Shown here piece by piece: positions 1 to 7,713 of a DNA stretch of 38,474 nt. How positions within the stretch are numbered: position 1 is the stretch's first letter; every line of letters begins with the position of its first letter. The notes below the pieces were generated by a model that saw nothing but the letters and a program-made list of their open reading frames with translations, had not been told where the DNA came from and searched no databases. A program made the translations under genes and the position numbers. The DNA is from Bacteroidales bacterium (GTDB lineage: Bacteria; Bacteroidota; Bacteroidia; Bacteroidales; M50B96). The stretch lies in NCBI GenBank assembly GCA_021739985.1, contig JAIPAR010000006.1, positions 1-38,474 of the forward strand. Reading direction: 5' to 3'.

Positions 1-222
1 GGGAAGATGGCATCGATTGCAGCAGCCTCCATTTTAGCTAAGACGCACCGGGATGAAATCATGCTTGCTTATCATCTTCAATATCCTGAATATAAATGGA
101 ATACGAATAAAGGATATCCAACGGAGGAGCATCGTAAAGCCATTCGTGCAAGTGGAGAAACGCCTTTGCATCGCAAAAGTTTCCGGCTGTTGGATGAGCA
201 GCTCAGCATACCGTTCGAATAA
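1..222 (+). CDS. rnhB: Ribonuclease HII, C-terminal part (5' end outside window)
   Basis: The open frame runs in from the window edge and ends at TAA 220-222, so only about 73 C-terminal residues are present. The segment [17 protein letters not shown], followed by [12 protein letters not shown] and a final HRKSF, matches the conserved C-terminal block of RNase HII, which nicks RNA-DNA hybrids at misincorporated ribonucleotides in the cytoplasm. The metal-binding acidic residues near the N-terminus lie outside the window. It converges on parE with a 15-nt gap. The ATG at position 7 is an internal methionine, not the start. Confidence 0.9.
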   Translation, partial: GKMASIAAASILAKTHRDEIMLAYHLQYPEYKWNTNKGYPTEEHRKAIRASGETPLHRKSFRLLDEQLSIPFE

Positions 223-237
223 AAAAGGGAAAGAGTT

Positions 238-540
238 TTATTTTTCAATTATTCGAGCATTTAAATCCATTTGTTCATGTAAAATCCTGATTATTTCAAC
301 CGAATTTTCTTCATATTGTCTATAGAATATAATGTGTTTCCCAGATTTGTACCCTTTTAATGAAGCGGCAATGTTTGTATATTTTTTTCCAATGTTAGGG
401 TTTATCGAAATCATTTTGCAACTCTCCATTAGCATCCAGTAATAGGTATCGGCTTGGAATTCTGACCATTTCAGGAACGAATAATTCCAAATAGAAGAAA
501 GATCATCAACAGCTTTATTCGTGAATGATAACTTAGCCAT
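238..540 (-). CDS. parE: RelE/ParE-family toxin
   Basis: A 100-residue protein with the ParE/RelE pattern: an N-terminal strand (KLSFTNKAVDDL), a helix with SIWNYS, a central PNIGKKY segment, then SGKHIIFYRQY and a C-terminal IIRILHEQMD strand. Chromosomal ParE toxins usually act on DNA gyrase and RelE relatives on ribosome-bound mRNA; the sequence does not show which applies here. It overlaps the upstream antitoxin gene by 8 nt, so the two are translationally coupled and share one promoter. The gene sits between rnhB and a tRNA, a common place for accessory modules. The family call is strong; the target is inferred. Confidence 0.85.
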   Translation of the reverse strand: MAKLSFTNKAVDDLSSIWNYSFLKWSEFQADTYYWMLMESCKMISINPNIGKKYTNIAASLKGYKSGKHIIFYRQYEENSVEIIRILHEQMDLNARIIEK

Positions 541-784
541 TGGATTTTTTTTGTCTTTTTAAATGAAGTAGGTGATTCTCGGGATTAAAATCATTCACAA
601 TACCACTTTCTATACCCTCTTGAATTGCTTTCTTTAAGGCAAGAGTTAAATTCTCTTCAGCTTCAAGGAGTCGTAAGCCTGCTCGGACGACTTCGCTTGC
701 ATTTTTATATCTACCGGCTAATAATTGACTTTGTATAAAACTGTCAAAATATTCACCTAATGATACGGATGTATTTCTATTCAT
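533..784 (-). CDS. parD: ParD-family antitoxin
   Basis: An 83-residue protein. The N-terminal half (NTSVSLGEYFDSFIQSQL, then ASEVVRAGLRLLE) is the ribbon-helix-helix signature of ParD antitoxins, which dimerise, bind their own operator and neutralise ParE through the C-terminal half. An in-frame start at 829 exists, but it would place the promoter inside the coding sequence. ATG 784 lies 15 nt after a consensus -7 box and gives the usual family length, so it was chosen. The last codons overlap parE. Autorepression is likely because an inverted repeat sits in the promoter spacer (806-820). Confidence 0.88.
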   Translation of the reverse strand: MNRNTSVSLGEYFDSFIQSQLLAGRYKNASEVVRAGLRLLEAEENLTLALKKAIQEGIESGIVNDFNPENHLLHLKRQKKSNG

Positions 785-799
785 CGAAATTAATTTTAG

Positions 800-830
800 C
801 AAACTTACCAAATATTGGTATAATTGCAAA
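800..830 (-). promoter_or_regulatory. parDE promoter (Bacteroidota consensus)
   Basis: On the minus strand there is TTTG (830-827), a 19-nt spacer, then TAAGTTTG (807-800). This matches the -33 TTTG / -7 TAnnTTTG promoter of Bacteroidota in sequence and spacing. The expected transcript start near 793-794 leaves a leader of only about 10 nt before the parD ATG at 784. Confidence 0.75.
806..820. promoter_or_regulatory. Inverted repeat, candidate ParD operator
   Basis: TACCAA (806-811) and TTGGTA (815-820) form 6-bp arms around ATA. The repeat lies between the -33 and -7 boxes of the parDE promoter and overlaps the first bases of the -7 box, so a bound repressor would block polymerase. ParD proteins commonly autoregulate through such sites; binding here is inferred. 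Confidence 0.5.
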
Positions 831-840
831 ATATTTAATG

Positions 841-1025
841 AGTTGTGTCATTTGCATTAGTCCCCAAATTTTACCACGATTTATTTTAACTGTCTGATAA
901 TTAGGATGGGTTTGGTTATTTTATTGTGGAAACCTTTGCGGATGGTTAAAGTTGGCGCTTGTGAAAGTTAGGGTGGTTTCTTGATACTTTTTCAAACAGA
1001 TAGACGGCAATTACAATTAGATTAC
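841..1025. other. Intergenic stretch between parDE and tRNA-Arg
   Basis: No ORF with family resemblance, no repeat of the tRNA 3' end and no strong hairpin were seen. The stretch is AT-rich and appears to be spacer only. Confidence 0.5.
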
Positions 1026-1033
1026 TATTTTTG
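1026..1033 (+). promoter_or_regulatory. -7 element of the tRNA-Arg gene
   Basis: TATTTTTG matches TAnnTTTG and ends 12 nt before the first base of the mature tRNA. No clear TTTG was found at the expected -33 position (around 1003-1006), so only half of the promoter is supported by sequence. Confidence 0.5.
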
Positions 1034-1045
1034 CACCTCCTTAAA

Positions 1046-1117
1046 GGTCTTGTAGTTCAATGGATAGAATATCGGATTCCGGTTCCGACGATGTGGGTTC
1101 GATTCCCGCCAGGATCA
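1046..1117 (+). tRNA. tRNA-Arg (anticodon CCG)
   Basis: A full cloverleaf can be drawn by hand. The acceptor stem is 1046-1052 with 1110-1116, including G-U pairs. The D stem is GTTC/GAAT (1055-1058 with 1067-1070). The anticodon stem is TCGGA/TCCGA with a 7-nt loop and CCG at 1079-1081. The T stem is GTGGG/CCCGC with loop TTCGATT, and the discriminator base is A1117. CCG reads the arginine codon CGG. The 3' CCA is not encoded (ACT follows), so it must be added after transcription. The gene stands alone between parDE and a NERD-domain gene on the opposite strand. Confidence 0.93.
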
Positions 1118-1191
1118 CTCTAACTAGAATTTCACAGCCATTCTGGCACAATGCATGAATCCCAATTTTGCCTGGTAATCTGGATTGTTAA

Positions 1192-2268
1192 TTACTTTAT
1201 ATCTAACGATTCATTAATTGAAAGCAAATACTTAACTAAACTTTCCGTTTCATCGATCGTCATACCAGGTTTAAAGTATTCTATATATCCACGTAATTTA
1301 TTCAATGTTAATAGTTTAACATATTCGAATTCCTCAATGGGCTTCTGATTGATAAAGACAATCAGATTCCTTAAGGAGATTTTACGCTTTCCCCAATGGT
1401 GAGAGAATAAATAGGATGCATGATTATGGATTACTCTGTTGAGGGCATAAGAGGACCTTATGATTTGCTGCACTGGTGAACGGAGGTCTGCATTAGCTAA
1501 TGATTGAGCACTCCAATTCTTTGTTTCAATGATAAAAACTCCTGCGGAGCAAACCAATAAATGATCGATTTGAATAGATTTTATATAGCTGTTTTCTTCT
1601 TTGTAATACAATGGCTTTTTGAAAGTGAGAACAAAATCATTGATTAAATAATACCCGTCTGGCAAAAATTGCATTTCTTTTTCTACTTTGCTTTCCCCAA
1701 CTGCACCTAGAATTGAAGGCATAATCTCATCAATAATTTTGATTTTTCTATTGAGCTCTTTGAGCTCTGTTGCGGAACTTTGATTCACAGCTTCTTCAAA
1801 GTCTGTAACAATAAAATTAATTCTGTTCTTTTTTTGTTGCAGTAGAATTGAGGTTTTAAAGAGGCCTTTCTCAATGATTAAATCAAAATGAGTCTCCAAA
1901 TCATTGATTTTTCTTTTTAATGTGTAGATTTTAAAATAGTTAAGTATATTTTTTATGGAAAATGAAGTAGTTATATTCAAAGTGCTTAATTGTTGATTCA
2001 AATCCTCAAGTTCCTTCTGTAAAGTATTTTCCAACTCTATCTTGGTAGCATCAATTTGATTCTCGATTGAAAGGATTTCATCTTTAAGAGCAACTTTTTC
2101 TTTTGCAATCAATTCAAAGTGTCTGGAAATGATAGCATTTTTAGTACTCATGAAATCATTCCTAAATGCAAGCACCTCATTGAGTGAGTTTAAATCTCTC
2201 ATGTTATGATTATGGAGATGATTTTTAACTTGTTTCAGAGAACCAATCTGGTTGTATATTTTGCTCAT
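1192..2268 (-). CDS. NERD-domain protein with N-terminal coiled coil
   Basis: A 358-residue protein. The first half is rich in heptad-like charged and Leu/Ile repeats (roughly residues 45-130), indicating coiled coils. The second half has the NERD (nuclease-related domain) pattern: GAVGESKVEKEM, then LPDGYYLINDF, then IQIDHLLVCSAGVFIIETKN. The Asp of QIDHLL and the ExK of ETKNW fit the PD-(D/E)xK-like core, so DNA processing or a defence role is plausible but not shown. No signal peptide is visible. It converges on the tRNA-Arg and has no operon partner. ATG 2268 is the only reasonable start. Confidence 0.8.
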   Translation of the reverse strand: MSKIYNQIGSLKQVKNHLHNHNMRDLNSLNEVLAFRNDFMSTKNAIISRHFELIAKEKVALKDEILSIENQIDATKIELENTLQKELEDLNQQLSTLNITTSFSIKNILNYFKIYTLKRKINDLETHFDLIIEKGLFKTSILLQQKKNRINFIVTDFEEAVNQSSATELKELNRKIKIIDEIMPSILGAVGESKVEKEMQFLPDGYYLINDFVLTFKKPLYYKEENSYIKSIQIDHLLVCSAGVFIIETKNWSAQSLANADLRSPVQQIIRSSYALNRVIHNHASYLFSHHWGKRKISLRNLIVFINQKPIEEFEYVKLLTLNKLRGYIEYFKPGMTIDETESLVKYLLSINESLDIK

Positions 2269-2436
2269 AAATAAGTACCATCGATTTCAAATTCAAAATT
2301 GGCATTTTGTCATCACAATATTATATCGATATCAAAAAAAATAAATCGGATTATCACCTAAAAGGTAGCTGAGTTTTGTTCTGCCTACCATATGAAAATT
2401 GATTGTTTAATTTAGTAGTAATGAACAAATGTTTAT
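2269..2436. other. Divergent intergenic region upstream of the peroxiredoxin
   Basis: An AT-rich stretch between divergent genes. No consensus promoter for the NERD gene could be identified on the minus strand. The candidate peroxiredoxin promoter begins just downstream, at 2437. Confidence 0.4.
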
Positions 2437-2470
2437 TATATTTGTAGATATATCACATCTAATGATGTGA
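2437..2470 (+). promoter_or_regulatory. Candidate peroxiredoxin promoter with inverted repeat at the transcript start
   Basis: TATATTTG (2437-2444) fits the -7 consensus TAnnTTTG; a -33 TTTG is not evident. Immediately downstream, TCACATC (2453-2459) and GATGTGA (2464-2470) form perfect 7-bp arms around TAAT, overlapping the expected transcription start. This could be a repressor operator or a 5' stem-loop. The resulting leader to ATG 2670 would be about 220 nt, which is long. Confidence 0.4.
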
Positions 2471-2669
2471 AGGCGAATTTGTAAAGTCTTGAAAAACAGT
2501 AATTATTGTCGTTAGGATTGTGACGTCAAAGTAGATTTTAATTCGTGTTTGAATTGATGTGTTAAATCTAAATTATACGAGTATGGGATGCGCAAATGGT
2601 GTAAAACCACTAAAGAAAAAAACGATTAATCAACAAGTATCTGAAAACAAAATAGAGGAGGCTAAACCT

Positions 2670-3284
2670 ATGAGCTCAACATTGGTCAGGCAGCAAATGC
2701 CCGCATTCGAAATGGATGCCTATGATGCGAAAACCGGTCATTTTAAGACGGTTTCCAGTAATGATTACAACGATAAATGGGCGGTCGTGTGCTTTTATCC
2801 TGCTGATTTCACTTTCGTGTGTCCAACAGAAATTGCTGCTATGAATGCACATTACGACGAATTCCAAAGCCTGGGTGTTGAAATCCTTGCCGTGTCGGTG
2901 GATTCTAAGTTTTCGCATAAGCGATTTGCTGAAACCGAGCCTATTTTGAAAGGGCTGAAACTTACTATGGGCGCCGATTCAAACCAGGAAGTCAGCCGTG
3001 CCTTTGGTGTATTAATCGAAGAAGAAGGGGTTGCCTTAAGAGGTCGTTTCCTTTTTAATCCGGATGGAGTTTGTGTGGCTCAGGAAGTTCAGGCTGATTC
3101 AGTTGGACGTAATGTGAACGAATTTTTGCGTCAAGTGATGGCTTGGCAACACGCCAGCAAAACTGGTGAAGTTTGTCCGGCAGGCTGGAGACCTGGTAAG
3201 AAAACCTTGCCGGTTCAAACCGATATGGAAAAAATGACAGGTCGGGTAGGGGATTATATTAGTATCGAAGAGATTCTGAGCTAA
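2670..3284 (+). CDS. Typical 2-Cys peroxiredoxin (AhpC/Prx1 type)
   Basis: A 204-residue thiol peroxidase that reduces hydrogen peroxide and organic peroxides. The peroxidatic Cys51 sits in FTFVCPTEI, preceded by CFYPADF, and the resolving Cys169 lies in GEVCPAGW, so both cysteines of the typical 2-Cys cycle are present. The frame is open upstream with ATGs at 2559 and 2583. However, ATG 2670 has a GAGGAGG Shine-Dalgarno-like tract (2655-2661) at good spacing and gives the normal family length, so it was chosen. No AhpF or other reductase gene is adjacent, so electrons probably come from a thioredoxin encoded elsewhere. A stem-loop after the stop suggests a monocistronic unit. Confidence 0.92.
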   Translation: MSSTLVRQQMPAFEMDAYDAKTGHFKTVSSNDYNDKWAVVCFYPADFTFVCPTEIAAMNAHYDEFQSLGVEILAVSVDSKFSHKRFAETEPILKGLKLTMGADSNQEVSRAFGVLIEEEGVALRGRFLFNPDGVCVAQEVQADSVGRNVNEFLRQVMAWQHASKTGEVCPAGWRPGKKTLPVQTDMEKMTGRVGDYISIEEILS

Positions 3285-3315
3285 TAGCCAATTCTTTAAG
3301 CCTTTACAGTCGAAT

Positions 3316-3360
3316 GAAATCTCGCGGAGAAGCATAGCCGAATCCGCTGGATTTCTTTTG
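3316..3360 (+). terminator. Candidate terminator after the peroxiredoxin
   Basis: GAAATCTCGCGGA (3316-3328) can pair with TCCGCTGGATTTC (3343-3355) at 11 of 13 positions around a 14-nt loop, followed by TTTT. It lies 31 nt after the peroxiredoxin stop. The loop is long and the U-tract short, so efficiency is uncertain. Confidence 0.5.
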
Positions 3361-3437
3361 CCCGGTAATCCGTCTTTCAAAGTCTTTTTATTTACTTTGT
3401 GTGTCTTGTCGCACCTGGTGTGAGTAATCTGATTTGT

Positions 3438-5540
3438 ATGATTGATGCCGCATGTTTTCGTAGTTCTACCCCAGTCCGGGCTTTTGCGCTGTTGCTGTTT
3501 GTTTTTAGTTTGATGTCCCCACACACAGCCCTCCCGCAGCAATCCGTCCCGGAACGGGCAAGCATGATTGTCGAGGCCTGCGCGCAGCTACACATCCAAC
3601 CCCGCCCCACCGATTCAACTTTCTCTGTAGATGTCTTTCATAATCTTGTCGATTTGCTCGATCCCGAACGTGTCTTCTTCACCCGCCAGGATATCGATTC
3701 CCTGCATCTTCATAGCTATGCTATTGCCGCTGAAATCAGTTCCGGAAATGATTTTTTTCTAAAATTGATTGCTCCTATATACGAAAATCGACTTAAACAG
3801 GCTGAATCTTACCTGAAATCAATCCGGCAAACCCCCTTCGACTTCGCTCAACCCGATTCTATTGTTTTTGATTCCCTGTTCTATACTTTCACCGATTCGC
3901 TGGGCCTTCAGAAAAAGTGGCGCCAGTCGCTCAAATTGGATGCGCTTCTTAGTTATACCGGGAATGAGGATTCCACCTCCGTTCAAACTTCTCAGGAAGA
4001 GGAACTTAGGAATGCTCACTCCGATGCGGTGGAGCGTTTTGATTGCTTTATTTCTTCGATTCTGCATCAAAAGAAGTTTGATGAATATCTGGGTAATCAA
4101 TATCTAAAGGCTATTGCTGCCAGCTTCGACCCTCACACGAATTATTTTTCGCAGGAGGATTTAGATTATTTCGAGAGCTCCCTTTCCTCAGAATCTCTTT
4201 CGTTTGGGTTCGATATCAATCGAAATTCCAAAGGGGAGCTTGAGGTGATGAATCTGGTTCCCGGCGGGCCGGCCTGGTCTTCCAACCTTATCCAGGAAGG
4301 AGATATTATCATTTCAATTCAGTCTTCTCATTTTAAAATTGATAATACATCCTGTCTCCAATTCGCTGAAATTGCCGAATTAATTTATACCGATAAATAC
4401 CTCGAAGCGAATTTTATCTTTAAAAAGAAAAACGGGCAGGAATTTTCGATTAAGCTTGAAAAGGATAAAGTGAGCGTGGAGCAGAATATGATTCGAACAT
4501 ATCTGCTTGAGGGGGAAAAGAAAATGGGATATATCTATCTACCTTCTTTCTATGCAAATATGGATGGGATGGATGTTATTACTGAAGGTTGTGCTATGGA
4601 TATTGCGCAAGCTATTGTTGATTTTAAAGATAAAGGAGTGGATGCTCTGGTGCTGGATATTCGCAATAATGGTGGAGGCTCCATGCTCGAAGCTGTGCGA
4701 CTGGCCGGCTGCTTTATTCATCTGGGTGTGGTGGGAATCTCTCAATCGAAAGAATTTGGTTTGCAGGCTATGAAAGACCCGATTCGGGGCAGCTTGTTCG
4801 AAGCGCCTGTTGTTGTCCTGGTAAACCGCTACAGCGCATCAGCTTCTGAGTTTTTTGCTGCTGCTATGCAGGATTACGACCGGGCTGTGATTATGGGAGA
4901 TACTACTTTTGGAAAATCATCTTCTCAGGTTGTCGTCCCTTTATTAAAGACCTACGATGACCGTACGCTAAGTCGAAATAATCTGAACAGTGCAAAAAAT
5001 GGCTATTTAAAAATTACAACCGGACGCTTTTTTCGGGTCACCGGCGATAGTTTCCAAAACTCAGGCATTGTCCCGGATATTTGCCTTCCCGATTTAATTA
5101 GTTTAAGTGATAAGGGTGAAAAACAACTTCCCTGTTCGCTGGCCAATACTTCAGTGGATGATGGTTTTGTCTTTATACCATATACGGCTCCCAATATTCA
5201 TTTGCTTAATTCCCAATCGATGAAGAGGGTGGAGAACGATAGTGCTTTTGTGTTGATTCATAAGGAGATAGAAAGACAATTGTCGCAATATGAGCGATTT
5301 GTTGTCCCTTTGCAATTGGATGCTTTTCAAAAATATTATATAGAATGGGATAAGAAGCAATTTGATTTTGAAACGGTTAGTGGAAATACTTTGAACTTGT
5401 ATGAAATTAAGGATTTGCGTGCCAAACAATCCCTTTCTAAAGATGTTTTAGAAGAAGAGTTTTTAAAGCATCTGAGGACTGACTCTTATATCCGGGAGTC
5501 TTATCAGGTTTTGTTGGATTTAATTCAAATTGAACCATGA
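3438..5540 (+). CDS. C-terminal processing (tail-specific) protease, family S41
   Basis: A 700-residue exported protease of the Prc/Tsp type, which cleaves envelope proteins near their C-termini. An N-terminal signal peptide (hydrophobic RAFALLLFVFSLM) is followed by a helical Tsp N-terminal region, a PDZ segment near MNLVPGGPAW and the S41 catalytic core. The catalytic Ser-Lys system is visible: Ser468 in YSASASEFF, Asp479 in AMQDYD and Lys493 in TFGKSS, with the spacing of E. coli Tsp. The usual GKGxVQ after the lysine reads GKSSSQ here. An in-frame GTG at 3399 exists, but ATG 3438 gives the better signal peptide and leaves room for a promoter-like TTTACTTTG at 3391-3399. The stop overlaps the next start (ATGA), so the two genes are translationally coupled. 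Confidence 0.93.
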   Translation: MIDAACFRSSTPVRAFALLLFVFSLMSPHTALPQQSVPERASMIVEACAQLHIQPRPTDSTFSVDVFHNLVDLLDPERVFFTRQDIDSLHLHSYAIAAEISSGNDFFLKLIAPIYENRLKQAESYLKSIRQTPFDFAQPDSIVFDSLFYTFTDSLGLQKKWRQSLKLDALLSYTGNEDSTSVQTSQEEELRNAHSDAVERFDCFISSILHQKKFDEYLGNQYLKAIAASFDPHTNYFSQEDLDYFESSLSSESLSFGFDINRNSKGELEVMNLVPGGPAWSSNLIQEGDIIISIQSSHFKIDNTSCLQFAEIAELIYTDKYLEANFIFKKKNGQEFSIKLEKDKVSVEQNMIRTYLLEGEKKMGYIYLPSFYANMDGMDVITEGCAMDIAQAIVDFKDKGVDALVLDIRNNGGGSMLEAVRLAGCFIHLGVVGISQSKEFGLQAMKDPIRGSLFEAPVVVLVNRYSASASEFFAAAMQDYDRAVIMGDTTFGKSSSQVVVPLLKTYDDRTLSRNNLNSAKNGYLKITTGRFFRVTGDSFQNSGIVPDICLPDLISLSDKGEKQLPCSLANTSVDDGFVFIPYTAPNIHLLNSQSMKRVENDSAFVLIHKEIERQLSQYERFVVPLQLDAFQKYYIEWDKKQFDFETVSGNTLNLYEIKDLRAKQSLSKDVLEEEFLKHLRTDSYIRESYQVLLDLIQIEP

Positions 5541-5911
5541 AGGAAGTAGCTTCATCCGTAGAGGATTATATCCGGACTTTTGAGCCGGAAGTACAGGAAC
5601 GATTACAACATATCCGAAAAATTATTCGGGAACATGCCCCGGAAGCCGAAGAAGGTATTGCCTATGGAATGCCCGGCTATAAGCTTCATGGAAAAGTGCT
5701 GGTTTATTTTGCCGGGCACACCAATCATGTGGGTTTTTATGCATTGCCCTCCGGTCATGCGCAGTTTAGCAAAGAGTTGTCTGCTTTTAAGCAAGGCAAA
5801 GGCTCGGTTCAATTTCCACATAAAGTGCCCATGCCTTCTAATCTAATTGCTCAGATGGTGCAGTTTCGTGTACAAGAAAATGCGCTAAAATCTACTAAAT
5901 CAAAAAAATAA
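5537..5911 (+). CDS. DUF1801 (YdhG-like) protein
   Basis: A 124-residue cytoplasmic protein of the DUF1801/YdhG family, recognised by VEDYIRTFEPEVQERLQHIR, EGIAYGMPGYKLHGK, FAGHTNHVGFYALPSG and the C-terminal VQFP..VPMPSNLI segment. The family adopts a small alpha/beta fold and its biochemical role is not established. The start overlaps the protease stop by 4 nt (ATGA), so it is co-translated with the S41 protease; whether that link is functional is unknown. A Lys/Ser-rich tail ends the protein. Confidence 0.85.
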   Translation: MKEVASSVEDYIRTFEPEVQERLQHIRKIIREHAPEAEEGIAYGMPGYKLHGKVLVYFAGHTNHVGFYALPSGHAQFSKELSAFKQGKGSVQFPHKVPMPSNLIAQMVQFRVQENALKSTKSKK

Positions 5912-6005
5912 ATTGATTTTTATCTCCCCATGTTGGATACATTTCCTGCTTTAACTGTTCACTAACAATCTATCTATCATGATACTAACCAGCAAGTGCT
6001 AAGGC

Positions 6006-6037
6006 TTGTGTTAGCTGTTTATATTATTCTATCTTTG
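6006..6037 (+). promoter_or_regulatory. Promoter of the ABC-F gene
   Basis: TTG (6006-6008), a 21-nt spacer and TATCTTTG (6030-6037) fit the Bacteroidota promoter. The -7 box ends 19 nt before ATG 6057. A small inverted repeat, GCTAA (5998-6002) / TTAGC (6011-6015), surrounds the -33 element and could be a regulatory site. Confidence 0.6.
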
Positions 6038-6056
6038 CCCGCTAAAATATGGGAGG

Positions 6057-7676
6057 ATGATTTCTGTTGATACAATTACAGTCGAATTTGGCGGTCGAAC
6101 GCTGTTTAAGGATATTTCTTTTGCCGTAAACGATAAAGATAGGATTGCCCTGTTGGGGAAAAATGGCGCCGGGAAATCTACCCTCCTGAAAATCATTGCC
6201 GGCGCGCAAAAACCTACCAAAGGCAAAATTACTACACCCAATGATGCGGTTATCGCCTACCTTCCTCAACATCTTATTACGGAAAATAAACGCTCGCTCT
6301 TCGAGGAAGCTAGTCAGGCTTTTTCCCATCTGCTCGATATGCAGTCTGAAATTGATGCAATCAACCATGAACTTGCTGTCCGAACCGATTATGAATCAGA
6401 CGATTATTATCGATTGATTGACCGGATGAGCGAGCTTAGCGAAAAACTTTATAGCCTTGGCGAGATTAATTTTGATGCAGAAGTGGAGAAGATTTTGATT
6501 GGACTTGGATTTGAACGTTCTGATTTTCAACGTCCCACCGAGGAATTCTCCGGAGGATGGAGAATGCGAATCGAGCTGGCGAAAATATTGCTTCGTAAGC
6601 CTGATTTAATTCTGCTCGATGAGCCTACCAACCACCTGGATATCGAATCAGTTCAATGGCTGGAGGAATTTCTGGTGAACAGCGGCAAAGCTGTTATTCT
6701 GATTTCCCACGACCGGGCTTTTGTGGATCGTATTACTTCGCGAACCATCGAATTAACCATGGGTCGGATTTATGATTATAAAGTGAACTACTCCCAATAC
6801 CTGGAGCTGCGCCGTGACCGGAGAATTCATCAGCAAAAAGCCTATGATGAGCAGCAAAAAATGATTGCCGAAAATCAGGCATTTATTGAGCGTTTTAAAG
6901 GTACTTATTCAAAGACCCTGCAAGTGCAGTCAAGGGTTAAAATGCTGGAGAAACTGGAGATTCTGGAAGTGGACGAAGAAGATACTTCCCATTTGCGCTT
7001 ACGTTTTCCGCCGGCTCCTCGCTCGGGTTCCTATCCGCTTATCGCCGAAGATGCAATCCTGGGATATGATGATTATGTGGTGCTAAATCAGGCTACTTTT
7101 ACGATTCATCAAGGTGAGAGAGTGGCTTTTGTCGGGAAAAACGGTGAGGGTAAATCAACAATGATTAAGGCGATCATGGGGGAGTTGCCGGTTAAAGGAA
7201 AGCTGGCTCTTGGACACAATGCTTTGATAGGCTACTTTGCTCAAAATGCTGCCTCCATGATGGATGACCAATTATCTGTATTTCAGACGATTGATGATGT
7301 CGCAGTGGGAGATATTCGTACGAAGATTAAAGATTTACTTGGTGCGTTTATGTTTGGTATCGAAGATTGGGATAAAAAAGTGAAGGTTCTTTCCGGAGGA
7401 GAGCGTACCCGTTTAGCAATGATTAAACTTTTGCTGCAACCGGTTAATTTCCTGATTTTGGATGAGCCTACCAATCATCTCGATATGCGCTCGAAAGATA
7501 TTTTGAAACAAGCTTTGCTCGATTACGAAGGCACTTTAATTCTGGTCTCTCACGACCGGGATTTCCTCGATGGGCTGGTTACCAAAGTCTATGAGTTTGC
7601 TCATCATCGGGTGAGTGAGCATCTGGAAGGAATTACGGAATTTCTTGCAAATAAAAAGAAGCAACTGGTTTTTTAA
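6057..7676 (+). CDS. ABC-F family ATPase (ribosome-associated)
   Basis: A 539-residue protein with two ATP-binding cassettes and no membrane segments, the hallmark of ABC-F proteins (EttA, Uup, YbiT and relatives), which act on the ribosomal E site. The first cassette has Walker A GKNGAGKST, signature FSGGWRMR and Walker B ILLDEPTNHLD. The second has GKNGEGKST, LSGGERTRLA and LILDEPTNHLD. A charged linker (residues about 245-315, YSQYLELRRDRR onward) carries the P-site tRNA interaction motif in this family. Which subfamily, and whether it gives antibiotic protection, cannot be told by eye. GGGAGG directly abuts the ATG, too close for normal Shine-Dalgarno use; the near-leaderless promoter supports this start. 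Confidence 0.92.
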   Translation: MISVDTITVEFGGRTLFKDISFAVNDKDRIALLGKNGAGKSTLLKIIAGAQKPTKGKITTPNDAVIAYLPQHLITENKRSLFEEASQAFSHLLDMQSEIDAINHELAVRTDYESDDYYRLIDRMSELSEKLYSLGEINFDAEVEKILIGLGFERSDFQRPTEEFSGGWRMRIELAKILLRKPDLILLDEPTNHLDIESVQWLEEFLVNSGKAVILISHDRAFVDRITSRTIELTMGRIYDYKVNYSQYLELRRDRRIHQQKAYDEQQKMIAENQAFIERFKGTYSKTLQVQSRVKMLEKLEILEVDEEDTSHLRLRFPPAPRSGSYPLIAEDAILGYDDYVVLNQATFTIHQGERVAFVGKNGEGKSTMIKAIMGELPVKGKLALGHNALIGYFAQNAASMMDDQLSVFQTIDDVAVGDIRTKIKDLLGAFMFGIEDWDKKVKVLSGGERTRLAMIKLLLQPVNFLILDEPTNHLDMRSKDILKQALLDYEGTLILVSHDRDFLDGLVTKVYEFAHHRVSEHLEGITEFLANKKKQLVF

Positions 7677-7690
7677 TCCCAATTGCTTCC
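7651..7690 (-). terminator. Terminator for the YD-repeat T9SS gene, inside the ABC-F 3' end
   Basis: On the minus strand GAAGCAATTGG (7690-7680) pairs with CCAGTTGCTTC (7669-7659) with one G-U pair, followed by TTTTTATT. It lies 24 nt past the stop of the minus-strand gene, and its distal arm and T-run are within the coding end of the convergent ABC-F gene. Confidence 0.65.
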
Positions 7691-7713
7691 TTATAAGTTT
7701 TTGTAGTAAAATT

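Noticed and set aside
215-256. Inverted repeat TCGAATAA/TTATTCGA between rnhB and parE
   Set aside because: The arms are AT-rich with a 26-nt loop, so a stable terminator hairpin is unlikely.
1090-1117. Attachment-site duplication of the tRNA-Arg 3' end
   Set aside because: No second copy of the tRNA 3' segment and no integrase gene were seen in the window.
2521-2528. TGACGTCA palindrome in the peroxiredoxin leader
   Set aside because: An 8-bp palindrome without a partner copy or nearby promoter box is expected by chance; no known Bacteroidota regulator was matched.
3399-3437. GTG start 13 codons upstream for the S41 protease
   Set aside because: It overlaps the promoter-like TTTACTTTG and weakens the signal peptide; ATG 3438 fits better.
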